Shown in pieces: positions 1 through 6,502 of a stretch of 10,341 bases of DNA (its first letter is position 1; every line of letters starts with the position of its first letter). The notes beneath the pieces were generated by a model. The model did not search any database. It was not told the DNA's origin and was given only the letters and a program-made list of their open reading frames with translations. The stretch is from Bacilli bacterium (GTDB lineage: Bacteria; Bacillota_I; Bacilli_A; RFN20; CAG-826), in assembly GCA_016296285.1 (NCBI GenBank), contig JAEDJP010000043.1, positions 1-10,341 of the forward strand. Direction: 5' to 3'. The position numbers were made by a program, and so were the translations under genes.

Positions 1-152
1 TCATCCACCCCTTGTTCCCCCAGCCAATCCGCGAAGAGACGGAAGAGCAAGAAGGACTTTCCGGACCTCCTTGGCCCCGTAACGATCTTCACGAGATGCA
101 AGCCAATCGCGTCGATGAGCTTTTGGAGATAGGCGTTTCTTGCAATATCCAT
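1..152 (-). CDS. AAA-type ATPase, N-terminal fragment (cut by window edge)
   Basis: Fifty codons are visible, reading from an ATG at 152 towards base 1, where the window ends. The protein starts MDIARNAYLQKLIDAIG, and a Walker A P-loop, GPRRSGKS, lies at residues 26-33 (Lys32, Ser33 for the ATP phosphates and magnesium). A short helix, then a beta strand leading straight into the P-loop near residue 25, is typical of the large prokaryotic family of AAA ATPases that usually carry a DUF4143 C-terminal domain. That domain is outside the window, so the family call is an inference. Its cellular role is not established; members often occur in many copies and near mobile DNA. The start is supported by a purine-rich AGAGG about 6 bases upstream on the minus strand. 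Three phased palindromic repeats lie directly upstream. Base composition resembles the neighbouring regulator gene rather than the AT-rich right end. Confidence 0.8.
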   Translation of the reverse strand, partial: MDIARNAYLQKLIDAIGLHLVKIVTGPRRSGKSFLLFRLFADWLGEQGVD

Positions 153-161
153 ATCGAACCT

Positions 162-341
162 CTATTTCAAATTCTGCTAGAACCCTAGCAATTCTTAAAA
201 TAAGTATAGCGAAACCAAGATAAATGAGAAGTGTCTATTTTAAAATCTGCTAGAATCCTAGCAATTCTTAAAATAAGTGGAGCGGAAAAAGACGAACAAG
301 AAGCACCTATTTGAAGTTCTGCTAGAACCCTAGCAATTTTT
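162..341. repeat. Three phased copies of a 35-base palindromic element
   Basis: Near-identical 35-base elements lie at 162-196, 235-269 and 307-341, 73 and 72 bases apart. Each begins CTATTT, holds TGCTAG-N4-CTAGCA (175-190, 248-263, 320-335; spacer AACC, AATC, AACC), and ends AATTCTT or AATTTTT. Copies 1 and 2 also share the next bases (AAAATAAG, then a similar AGCG-containing stretch), so the array looks like a degenerate tandem repeat of about 72 bases. The spacing is close to seven helical turns, which would place all palindromes on the same DNA face. Copy 1 ends 10 bases before the ATPase start codon. A multi-site operator is the simplest reading. The stem could also fold in RNA, as 6 base pairs with a 4-base loop. 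Confidence 0.85.
203..208 (-). promoter_or_regulatory. Possible -10 box for the ATPase gene
   Basis: On the minus strand this reads TATACT, one mismatch from TATAAT, about 50 bases upstream of the ATPase start. I see no good -35 box at 16-18 bases. If it is real, transcription would begin near 196 and the leader RNA would carry the palindrome of repeat copy 1 as a hairpin, so repeat copies would flank the promoter on both sides. Evidence is limited to position and the hexamer. Confidence 0.3.
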
Positions 342-388
342 CGAACACGGAAGCTTGTTACTGTAATCTTCGCCTTTATCCCGAGAAC

Positions 389-1579
389 CTACGATTTCCG
401 TTTTTTCTTGCGGTAAACAAGCGGGGTGATCCCGAATTCGTTTTTGAAAGCTTTCTGGAAATGGGGCTGGCTCGAGAAATAGAAGAAGTTGCTGATCTCG
501 GAGATCGATTGGTCGGAATAGGCGAGCAATTGCTTCGATTCCTGCAGCTTCGCCTTGATGATGTACCTGCCGATCGTCTCGCCCGTCTCTTTCTTGAATT
601 GCCCCATGAAGATGGAACGGCTTTTGCCCACGTGTCGCAGGACGTCCGCGACCCCGATGGGGCGGTTCGTGTGGGACTTGATGAACTGCAAGGCCGAATA
701 GACTTCGTTGGAATAGGCCTCGGGATGCTTTTGGTCGGCGACCCTCTGGGTGAAATCCATGATGGCGTTGTACCGCAGCTCGTTGACCTGGCTGACGGAG
801 ATGCAACGCTCGCACTCCTGCGTGTAGAGGTCGATCAGCTGATAGGTCTGCTCGACGTCAAGGTTCCCCTTGATGGCCCCTTCCTTGCCCACGAGGGCGA
901 TGAACCCGATGAAGATGTTCTTGGCTTGGCGCAAGGCGTCGTCCGCGAGTTTCCCTTCCGGGGTCGGGGATTGCCCGATCGTCTTGAAAAACGCGGCGAG
1001 TCCCTCCGCGTCGCCATCCCGGACGTAATGCAGCAATCGCTGCTCCAGAAAATAGGTGCCGTGCGCGAAATCCTCGTCCTTGAGGATCTCCTCGGCGAAT
1101 TTCTCCCCCACGCCGAAGTTCTGGCTTTGGGCGTGGAAGATGTCCAGGAGGGACACCTCCTCTTTGTTGATCAAGTAATGGACGAGGCAGAGGAAGCTCA
1201 GGAATTTGTTGTACGAGATCGGCGGGATGCCCGCGAGAAAACTCTTGAGGGAACCTAGCTCCTCCCAAGGAAGGCCGTGCTCGTGGATGAGGGAGGCGAG
1301 GAGGTCATCCGTCGTTTTCCGGTTCTTGAAGGGCCCGATCAGGAGGAGCGTCTTCCCGTCTTTCGCGACCACCGCCCCATAGAGCCCCGCGCATCCGGAG
1401 ACAAGGGAAGGGCTCCTATCCCCGCGAACGTCCTTCGCGAGGTCGCGAAACACCGCCTCGTAACCGGGATAGGGGCAGTTGAACTGGACGATCTCGCGTT
1501 TCTCGTCGAAGCAGACGATCGGGAGGTTGTACGAGGCATAGAGGAGCTCGCACGTTTTGAGCAATTGCTTTCGCGTCAT
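389..1579 (-). CDS. AraC-family transcriptional regulator
   Basis: A 396-residue protein, probably the local regulator of the divergent sugar operon. The last ~100 residues (about 295-396) form the double helix-turn-helix of the AraC/XylS family. The second half reads SISEISNFFYFSSQPHFQKA followed by FKNEFGITPLVYRKK, close to the family signature (consensus FGFxSxSxFxRxFKxxxGxTPxxYR). The N-terminal ~290 residues have no motif I can name. They start with a helix and strand resembling a small ligand-sensing domain (LLYASYNLPIVCFDEKREIV) and continue into a mostly helical stretch, as in long AraC regulators of Bacillota glycoside loci. Members usually bind DNA next to the -35 region and activate in response to a sugar; that role here is inferred from divergent position. 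The ATG at 1579 has no clear ribosome site (CAAGCACC precedes it), suggesting low expression or a nearly leaderless message. It ends with TAG; no terminator is evident beyond. Confidence 0.93.
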   Translation of the reverse strand: MTRKQLLKTCELLYASYNLPIVCFDEKREIVQFNCPYPGYEAVFRDLAKDVRGDRSPSLVSGCAGLYGAVVAKDGKTLLLIGPFKNRKTTDDLLASLIHEHGLPWEELGSLKSFLAGIPPISYNKFLSFLCLVHYLINKEEVSLLDIFHAQSQNFGVGEKFAEEILKDEDFAHGTYFLEQRLLHYVRDGDAEGLAAFFKTIGQSPTPEGKLADDALRQAKNIFIGFIALVGKEGAIKGNLDVEQTYQLIDLYTQECERCISVSQVNELRYNAIMDFTQRVADQKHPEAYSNEVYSALQFIKSHTNRPIGVADVLRHVGKSRSIFMGQFKKETGETIGRYIIKAKLQESKQLLAYSDQSISEISNFFYFSSQPHFQKAFKNEFGITPLVYRKKKRKS

Positions 1580-1693
1580 GGTGCTTGATATAAAAATATA
1601 ATATTTCGGATTTTAGTATAATAAAAATTTCAAAGGGGTTTCTATAATAAAGGCAACGATACGAGATCGGTTCTTTTCGCTGAAGGAGAATGG
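1580..1693. promoter_or_regulatory. Divergent control region between regulator and operon
   Basis: This 114-base AT-rich gap separates the two divergent start codons. On the plus strand a perfect TATAAT lies at 1643-1648 and another at 1617-1622. Neither has a recognisable -35 box at 16-18 bases, which fits a promoter that needs an activator such as the adjacent AraC protein. On the minus strand TATACT (1620-1615) is a candidate -10 for the regulator gene and overlaps the second TATAAT. A 13-base palindrome, AAATATAATATTT, covers 1594-1606, between the promoters and the regulator start. With the -10 at 1643 the operon leader would be about 40 bases. Choice of promoter is inference. Confidence 0.55.
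1683..1689 (+). promoter_or_regulatory. Ribosome binding site of the GH2 gene
   Basis: AAGGAGA sits 4 bases before the ATG at 1694 and 10 before a second in-frame ATG at 1700. An out-of-frame ATG at 1690 directly abuts it. The spacing does not separate the two in-frame starts, which differ by only two residues; I used 1694. Confidence 0.65.
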
Positions 1694-4021
1694 ATGGCCA
1701 TGGGATTTGGTGACCGCTGGCTTTTCTCGAAGGGCGATGGGGAATGGAAAAGCGTTAACCTTCCCCACGACGCCATGCTCGAGGAAAGGCGTTACGAAAC
1801 ATGCGCAAACGGCAAGCAATGCGCCTTCTTTCCGGGCGGCAAATACCTTTACCGCAAATCCTTTGTCGTCCCCAAGGAGAAGGTCGGCTTTCACACGTCC
1901 CTCCTTTTCGAAGGCGTCTACCGTTACGCGACCGTGAAACTCAACGGGAAAACCGTCGGGACGAACGTGAGCGGCTTCTCCGACTTCTCCGTCGATTTGA
2001 CGGGCAAGATCGTCGAGGGGGAGAACGTCCTAGAAGTCATCGCCGACAACACCCTCGTCCCGAATTGCCGGTGGTATACCGGCAGCGGCATCTACCGCCC
2101 CGTCCATCTCATCCAAAAGGAAGCTCGCGAGATCGAAAGCCTGAAAGTCTCGACCCTTTCCCTTTCGCCCGCGAGAATCCGCGTCGAGGCGATCGCCTCA
2201 TCTCGCCCCACCGTGGAAATCTACGATGGGCAAACCTTGCTCTATCGCGGGGAACCGGGGGACATCGAGCTCGAGGGCGCGCGCCTTTGGAACGTGGATG
2301 CCCCGCATCTTTACACGTGCGTGGTCAAGACGGAAAAAGACCGCGAGGAAACGCGTTTCGGCATCCGAACCATCGAACTGAAGCCAGGCGTCGGATTGCT
2401 CGTCAACGGGGAGAAGACCTTGCTTCGCGGGGGTTGCGTCCATTCCGACAACGGGATCTTGGGCGCCTGTTCCTACAAAGAAGCCGAATACCGCAAAGTC
2501 CGGATCCTGAAGGAGGCGGGCTATAACGCCATCCGCTGCGCCCACAACCCGTGCTCGCGCTTTTTCCTGCAAGCGTGCGACGAGCTCGGGATGCTCGTCA
2601 TCGACGAGGCGTTCGACGGCTGGTACATCCCCAAGGAATATCACGATTACGCCCGGGATTTCTTCGCCGATCACGAGTCCGTCCTCGCCCGCATGGTCGC
2701 AAAGGATTTCAACCACCCGTGCGTGATCATGTATTCCATCGGCAACGAGGTGTCGGAAACCGCGGAAGAGAAGGGAATCGCCCTCTGCGGGCAAATGCGC
2801 GACTACGTGCGTTCCCTCGACGCCACCCGCCCCGTGACAGTCGGGCTCAATCTTTTGATCGACGTCTACGCCAAGATGGGGTTTGGCATCTATCGCGATA
2901 AAGGCGCATACAAGAAAGAGCCGTTGCCCGATCTTGCGAAAAAGAGAAAAGAGAAGAAAAGCGGCTCGGCGTTCTTCAACGCGATGATGCAGAAGCTCGG
3001 CGGCCTCATGCTCTTCATGAGCAAGCTCAAGGTCGCGGGACGCATCGCCGACGAGGTCGCGGAGCGCGTCGACGTCCTCGGGCTCAATTACGGCTCCTCG
3101 CGTTACGAGATCGACGCCAAGAAGCATCCGGGGCGCTGGATGCTCGGCACGGAAACGATGATCGGCGACTTGCCCGAGAACTGGGCGAAAGCCAAGAGGA
3201 TCCCGGGGCTCATCGGCGATTTCTCGTGGGCGGCTTGGGACTACCTTGGCGAAGCCGGGGTCGGGGACTGGACGTATTATCGTTACCAAGGGCTCCCCTT
3301 GCTCGCGGGTTCCGGGGCCATTGACCTAGAGGGAAACATCACGGCAGAATGCGAATTCATGGCCCGCGTCTGGGGACTCAAGAAGGATCCCTTCATCGGG
3401 GTGAGGCCCCTCAACCACCATGGCGAGGTGCCCTTCAAAAGCGCCTGGCGCTTCACCGATTGCATCGCGAGCTGGAATTGGCAAGGCTTCGAGAAGAAGA
3501 AAGCCGTCGTCGAGGTCTACGCGGACGCGAAGGCCGTCTGCTTGTCCCTCAACGGCAAGGAAATCGGCAAGAAGAAGCTGAAAGGCAACAAGGCCCTGTT
3601 CAAGGTGCGTTACGCCCCCGGCATCCTCAAGGCGGTCGCGCTGGATGAGGCCATGCGCCCATGCGGGGAACGCTCCTTGGTCTCGGGCGCGGACGTCATC
3701 CTCGAGGCCAAGCCCGACAAAACGAAGCTGAAGCCCGGGGAAATCGCCTTCGTCCCCATCAAATTTGTCGATGAGAACGGCCAGATCGCCCCTTCCGTCG
3801 AGCAACCGGTGACGGTTCGTTTCGTGGGGGAAAGCGTCGCGCTCCAAGGCTTCGGCACGGCGCGGGCCAAGACGGACGAGACCTTCGACCGGCCGACGAT
3901 CACGTCGTATCGCGGCAGCTGCCTCCTCGCGGTGCGCGCGGGGATGAGCAAAGGGGAAACGAAACTCCGCATCGAAAGCGAATCTCAAAAACCAATCGAT
4001 ATCCTATGGGAGGTGGAATGA
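1694..4021 (+). CDS. Glycoside hydrolase family 2 (beta-galactosidase-type)
   Basis: A 775-residue retaining exo-glycosidase, probably cytoplasmic because it has no signal peptide. Order seen: GH2 jelly-roll sugar-binding domain (about 1-145, ending GSGIYRPVHL), an immunoglobulin-like domain (about 145-240), the TIM barrel (about 245-560, with the GH2 signature in AHNPCSRFFLQACDELGM followed by IDEAFDGW, 276-310), a DUF4982-like domain (about 575-645) and a C-terminal beta domain resembling GH2 C5 (about 660-770). The acid/base is Glu352 in SIGNEVSET and the nucleophile is Glu487 in LGTETM. A lysine-rich insert (about 396-455) lies between them. Family members are mostly annotated beta-galactosidase, but beta-glucuronidase, beta-mannosidase and arabinopyranosidase activities occur in GH2, so the sugar is uncertain. 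It is the first gene of the operon; its TGA ends one base before the next ATG, and the next gene's GGAGG (4009-4013) lies inside its last codons. Confidence 0.92.
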   Translation: MAMGFGDRWLFSKGDGEWKSVNLPHDAMLEERRYETCANGKQCAFFPGGKYLYRKSFVVPKEKVGFHTSLLFEGVYRYATVKLNGKTVGTNVSGFSDFSVDLTGKIVEGENVLEVIADNTLVPNCRWYTGSGIYRPVHLIQKEAREIESLKVSTLSLSPARIRVEAIASSRPTVEIYDGQTLLYRGEPGDIELEGARLWNVDAPHLYTCVVKTEKDREETRFGIRTIELKPGVGLLVNGEKTLLRGGCVHSDNGILGACSYKEAEYRKVRILKEAGYNAIRCAHNPCSRFFLQACDELGMLVIDEAFDGWYIPKEYHDYARDFFADHESVLARMVAKDFNHPCVIMYSIGNEVSETAEEKGIALCGQMRDYVRSLDATRPVTVGLNLLIDVYAKMGFGIYRDKGAYKKEPLPDLAKKRKEKKSGSAFFNAMMQKLGGLMLFMSKLKVAGRIADEVAERVDVLGLNYGSSRYEIDAKKHPGRWMLGTETMIGDLPENWAKAKRIPGLIGDFSWAAWDYLGEAGVGDWTYYRYQGLPLLAGSGAIDLEGNITAECEFMARVWGLKKDPFIGVRPLNHHGEVPFKSAWRFTDCIASWNWQGFEKKKAVVEVYADAKAVCLSLNGKEIGKKKLKGNKALFKVRYAPGILKAVALDEAMRPCGERSLVSGADVILEAKPDKTKLKPGEIAFVPIKFVDENGQIAPSVEQPVTVRFVGESVALQGFGTARAKTDETFDRPTITSYRGSCLLAVRAGMSKGETKLRIESESQKPIDILWEVE

Positions 4022-6502
4022 ATGGCGAACTTTAGACTATTCGGGAATGCGACCCCCGAGGTCACGGAGCGCGAGCTCTTGCATCGCGCCTTGGCGCGCG
4101 AAGCGGCCCTCGAAGGCATGGTCCTGCTAAAAAACGACGGGGTTTTGCCCCTGGAGGAGAAGCGAATCGCGGCTTATGGGGCCGGCGTCCGCATGACGAT
4201 CAAGGGCGGCACCGGCAGTGGGGACGTGCTGGAACGGTATTCGGTGAACGTCGAATCCGGGCTCGTGAACGCCGGCTTCGAGATCGCTTCCACCCGTTGG
4301 CTCGACCGCTTCGACGCCCAATTCGCCCATGAAAAAGAGGAATGGCGCCTCGGCATCGAGAAGCGCATCAAGAAATACAAGGTGTGGCAGGTCCAGCGGA
4401 TGTTCGACGAGGTCATCCACGTGACCCCGCTCAAATTCCCGATCGGGGACCGCATCCAAGAAGAGGATCTTTGCGACTGCAAGACCGCGCTTTACGTCTT
4501 GGCCCGCCAGGCGGGGGAAAGCGCGGATCGCCGGAAGGAGCCCGGGGATTTCCTGCTATCGGAAGTGGAACTCTTCAACATCCGCTTGCTTTCGGAGCGT
4601 TACGAGAACCTGATCCTCGTCATCAATAGCGGCAGCCAGGTCGACTTAAGCGCCCTCGAAGGCGTGAAGATCGGGGCGATCCTCTTCATGGCCCAAGGCG
4701 GGGAAGAAGGCGGGAACGCCCTCGGAGAGCTCCTTCGCGGCAAAGTCGCCCCGTCGGGCAAATTGACCGACACGTGGGCCTATCGTTACGAGGATTACCC
4801 CTCCGCCAACGAATTCGGGATCCGCGGCAACGTGCTCGAGCAAGATTACAAGGAAGGCATCTACGTCGGTTACCGCTACTTCGACACGCTCGGGATCCCC
4901 GTGCGCTACCCCTTCGGCTATGGCCTTTCCTACACGGAGTTCGCCCTTTCCTTCCACGCGATCGAGGCCCGAAAAAGCCTTGTGACGCTCAAGGTTTCCG
5001 TGAGCAATGTCGGGATGAAATTCGCGGGGAAGGAAGTCGCACAGGTTTATCTTGCCAAGCCGCAAGGAACCTTCCGTTGCGAGAAGCGCGCCCTCTGCGC
5101 CTTCGCCAAGACCAAGGAACTCGCCCCGGGGGAAACGGAGGAGCTTTCCCTTTCGTTCGACCTCGCCGATTTCGCGGTCTATGACGAGAAGGCGGCCCGT
5201 TATGTCCTCCCAAGCGGGACCTATGGGGTGTACCTCGGGAATTCGATCCAGGACGCCCGCCCCGTCGCGGTCCTTCGCCTCGACCACGACGCCGTCACCG
5301 AGGTGTGCAAGAACGTGTCCCCGAAGCGCGGGTCGTTCGAGGAATTGAGCCCCGAAACGAAAGAAGAGGCCTACCCTCCCGAATTGCCCGCCCTCGAGAT
5401 TTCCGCCTCGGACATCAAGACGAAGATCAACGAATACGGGGCCCTTTCCCCCATCCTCGCGACCAAGGAGACGGAACGCTTCCTGAACACCCTCTCGGAC
5501 AAGGACCTGATCGACCTCACCGTCGGCGGGGGATACATGGGCCGCAGCTACAACCTGACCCCTTCCGTCGCGGGCAGGACGACCATCAACCTGCTGAAGC
5601 GCGGCATTCCCAACGTCAACCTCAGCGACGGTCCCGCGGGGCTTCGCCTCTCGCCCAAGAACGCCTTCACGAAAGGCGGCTCGCCCCGTTACGTCGATCA
5701 CGTCCCCGAGGACTGGCAATGGGGCTGGATCAAGAAATTCGAGCCCCTCTTCCTCGCGAAGCCGAACAAGGGGCTCCGCGTCTATCAGTTCATGACCGCC
5801 TTCCCCTGCGCGACGCTGCAGGCCCAGACGTGGAACGTCCGGCTCGTCGAGCGAATCGGCGAGGCCATCGGGACGGAGATGATCGAGACGGGCGTGACCT
5901 TGTGGCTCGCCCCCGGCATGAACATCCACCGCAACCCCCTCTGCGGGAGGAATTTCGAATACTATTCCGAGGATCCCCTCGTCTCCGGCCTCTTCGCCGC
6001 CGCCGTGACCAAAGGGGTCCAGTCGCATCGGGGGATCGGGGTCACGATCAAGCATTTCTGCTGCAACAACCAGGAGGACAAGCGCGAATTCATGTCCGCC
6101 AACCTCGGGGAGCGCGCCCTGCGCGAAATCTACCTGAAGGGCTTTGAGATCGCCGTCAAGGAAAGCGCCCCAAAAGCGATCATGACGAGCTACAACAAGG
6201 TCAACGGGGTCTATTCTCCGAATAACGCGGACCTCTGCGTCTCCGTCCTCCGGAACGAATGGGGGTTCCGCGGTCTCGTCATGACCGATTGGACGGCCAC
6301 GGGGGACGGCAAGGGGAAGCACGAGCTTTGCCACCGTTCCGGCAACGACTTGATCGAGCCGGGCGGCAAGGCCGTGCGGAAGCAACTGCTCAAGGCCCAC
6401 AAGGAAAAACGGCTCGACATGGCTCTCGTCAAGGTCGCGGCCGCGAACGTTCTCAACCTGATCTTCGAAAGCAACGTGCATGACATAAGGAGGCACAAAT
6501 GA
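4022..6502 (+). CDS. Domain-permuted GH3 beta-glycosidase
   Basis: An 826-residue retaining exo-glycosidase with the usual GH3 domain order reversed. The alpha/beta sandwich comes first (about 20-260): ALEGMVLLKNDGVLPL near the start, acid/base Glu166 in AGESADR, then GGEEGGN at 226-232 and PSGKLTDTWA. A fibronectin III domain follows (about 315-425, with GKEVAQVYLAKP and LPSGTYGVYLG). The TIM barrel is last (about 485-826): SDGPAGLRL from 535, Arg643 in GRNFEYYSEDP, Lys677-His678 in TIKHFCCNN, and the nucleophile Asp756 in GLVMTDW. All catalytic residues are present and there is no signal peptide, so it should be active in the cytoplasm. Known permuted relatives include beta-glucosidases of Butyrivibrio and Ruminococcus albus, of similar length. 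Substrate could be beta-glucosides, beta-xylosides or alpha-arabinosides. It overlaps the following transporter start by 4 bases (ATGA). Confidence 0.94.
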   Translation: MANFRLFGNATPEVTERELLHRALAREAALEGMVLLKNDGVLPLEEKRIAAYGAGVRMTIKGGTGSGDVLERYSVNVESGLVNAGFEIASTRWLDRFDAQFAHEKEEWRLGIEKRIKKYKVWQVQRMFDEVIHVTPLKFPIGDRIQEEDLCDCKTALYVLARQAGESADRRKEPGDFLLSEVELFNIRLLSERYENLILVINSGSQVDLSALEGVKIGAILFMAQGGEEGGNALGELLRGKVAPSGKLTDTWAYRYEDYPSANEFGIRGNVLEQDYKEGIYVGYRYFDTLGIPVRYPFGYGLSYTEFALSFHAIEARKSLVTLKVSVSNVGMKFAGKEVAQVYLAKPQGTFRCEKRALCAFAKTKELAPGETEELSLSFDLADFAVYDEKAARYVLPSGTYGVYLGNSIQDARPVAVLRLDHDAVTEVCKNVSPKRGSFEELSPETKEEAYPPELPALEISASDIKTKINEYGALSPILATKETERFLNTLSDKDLIDLTVGGGYMGRSYNLTPSVAGRTTINLLKRGIPNVNLSDGPAGLRLSPKNAFTKGGSPRYVDHVPEDWQWGWIKKFEPLFLAKPNKGLRVYQFMTAFPCATLQAQTWNVRLVERIGEAIGTEMIETGVTLWLAPGMNIHRNPLCGRNFEYYSEDPLVSGLFAAAVTKGVQSHRGIGVTIKHFCCNNQEDKREFMSANLGERALREIYLKGFEIAVKESAPKAIMTSYNKVNGVYSPNNADLCVSVLRNEWGFRGLVMTDWTATGDGKGKHELCHRSGNDLIEPGGKAVRKQLLKAHKEKRLDMALVKVAAANVLNLIFESNVHDIRRHK
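6487..6493 (+). promoter_or_regulatory. Ribosome binding site of the transporter gene
   Basis: A perfect AAGGAGG near the end of the GH3 gene. It lies 5 bases before ATG 6499 and 8 before the adjacent in-frame ATG 6502. The second spacing is nearer the optimum, so the protein may begin at the second methionine. Location inside the upstream cistron suggests translational coupling. Confidence 0.8.

Noticed and set aside
320..341. Palindrome of repeat copy 3 followed by ATTTTT as a plus-strand terminator
   Set aside because: The stem is only 6 base pairs, no plus-strand gene precedes it, and the other two copies lack the T-run; it is better treated as part of the repeat array.
162..341. CRISPR array
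   Set aside because: There are only three copies, the sequence between them is itself partly repeated, and no cas gene is nearby.
461..1258. 265-codon plus-strand frame opposite the AraC gene
   Set aside because: The minus strand encodes a full AraC protein with both helix-turn-helix motifs; the plus frame has no motif and no convincing ribosome site.
4646..6496. 616-codon open frame on the minus strand opposite the GH3 gene
   Set aside because: The plus strand carries clear GH3 motifs throughout. Strong G/C third positions keep the opposite frame free of stops; its translation shows no recognisable family.
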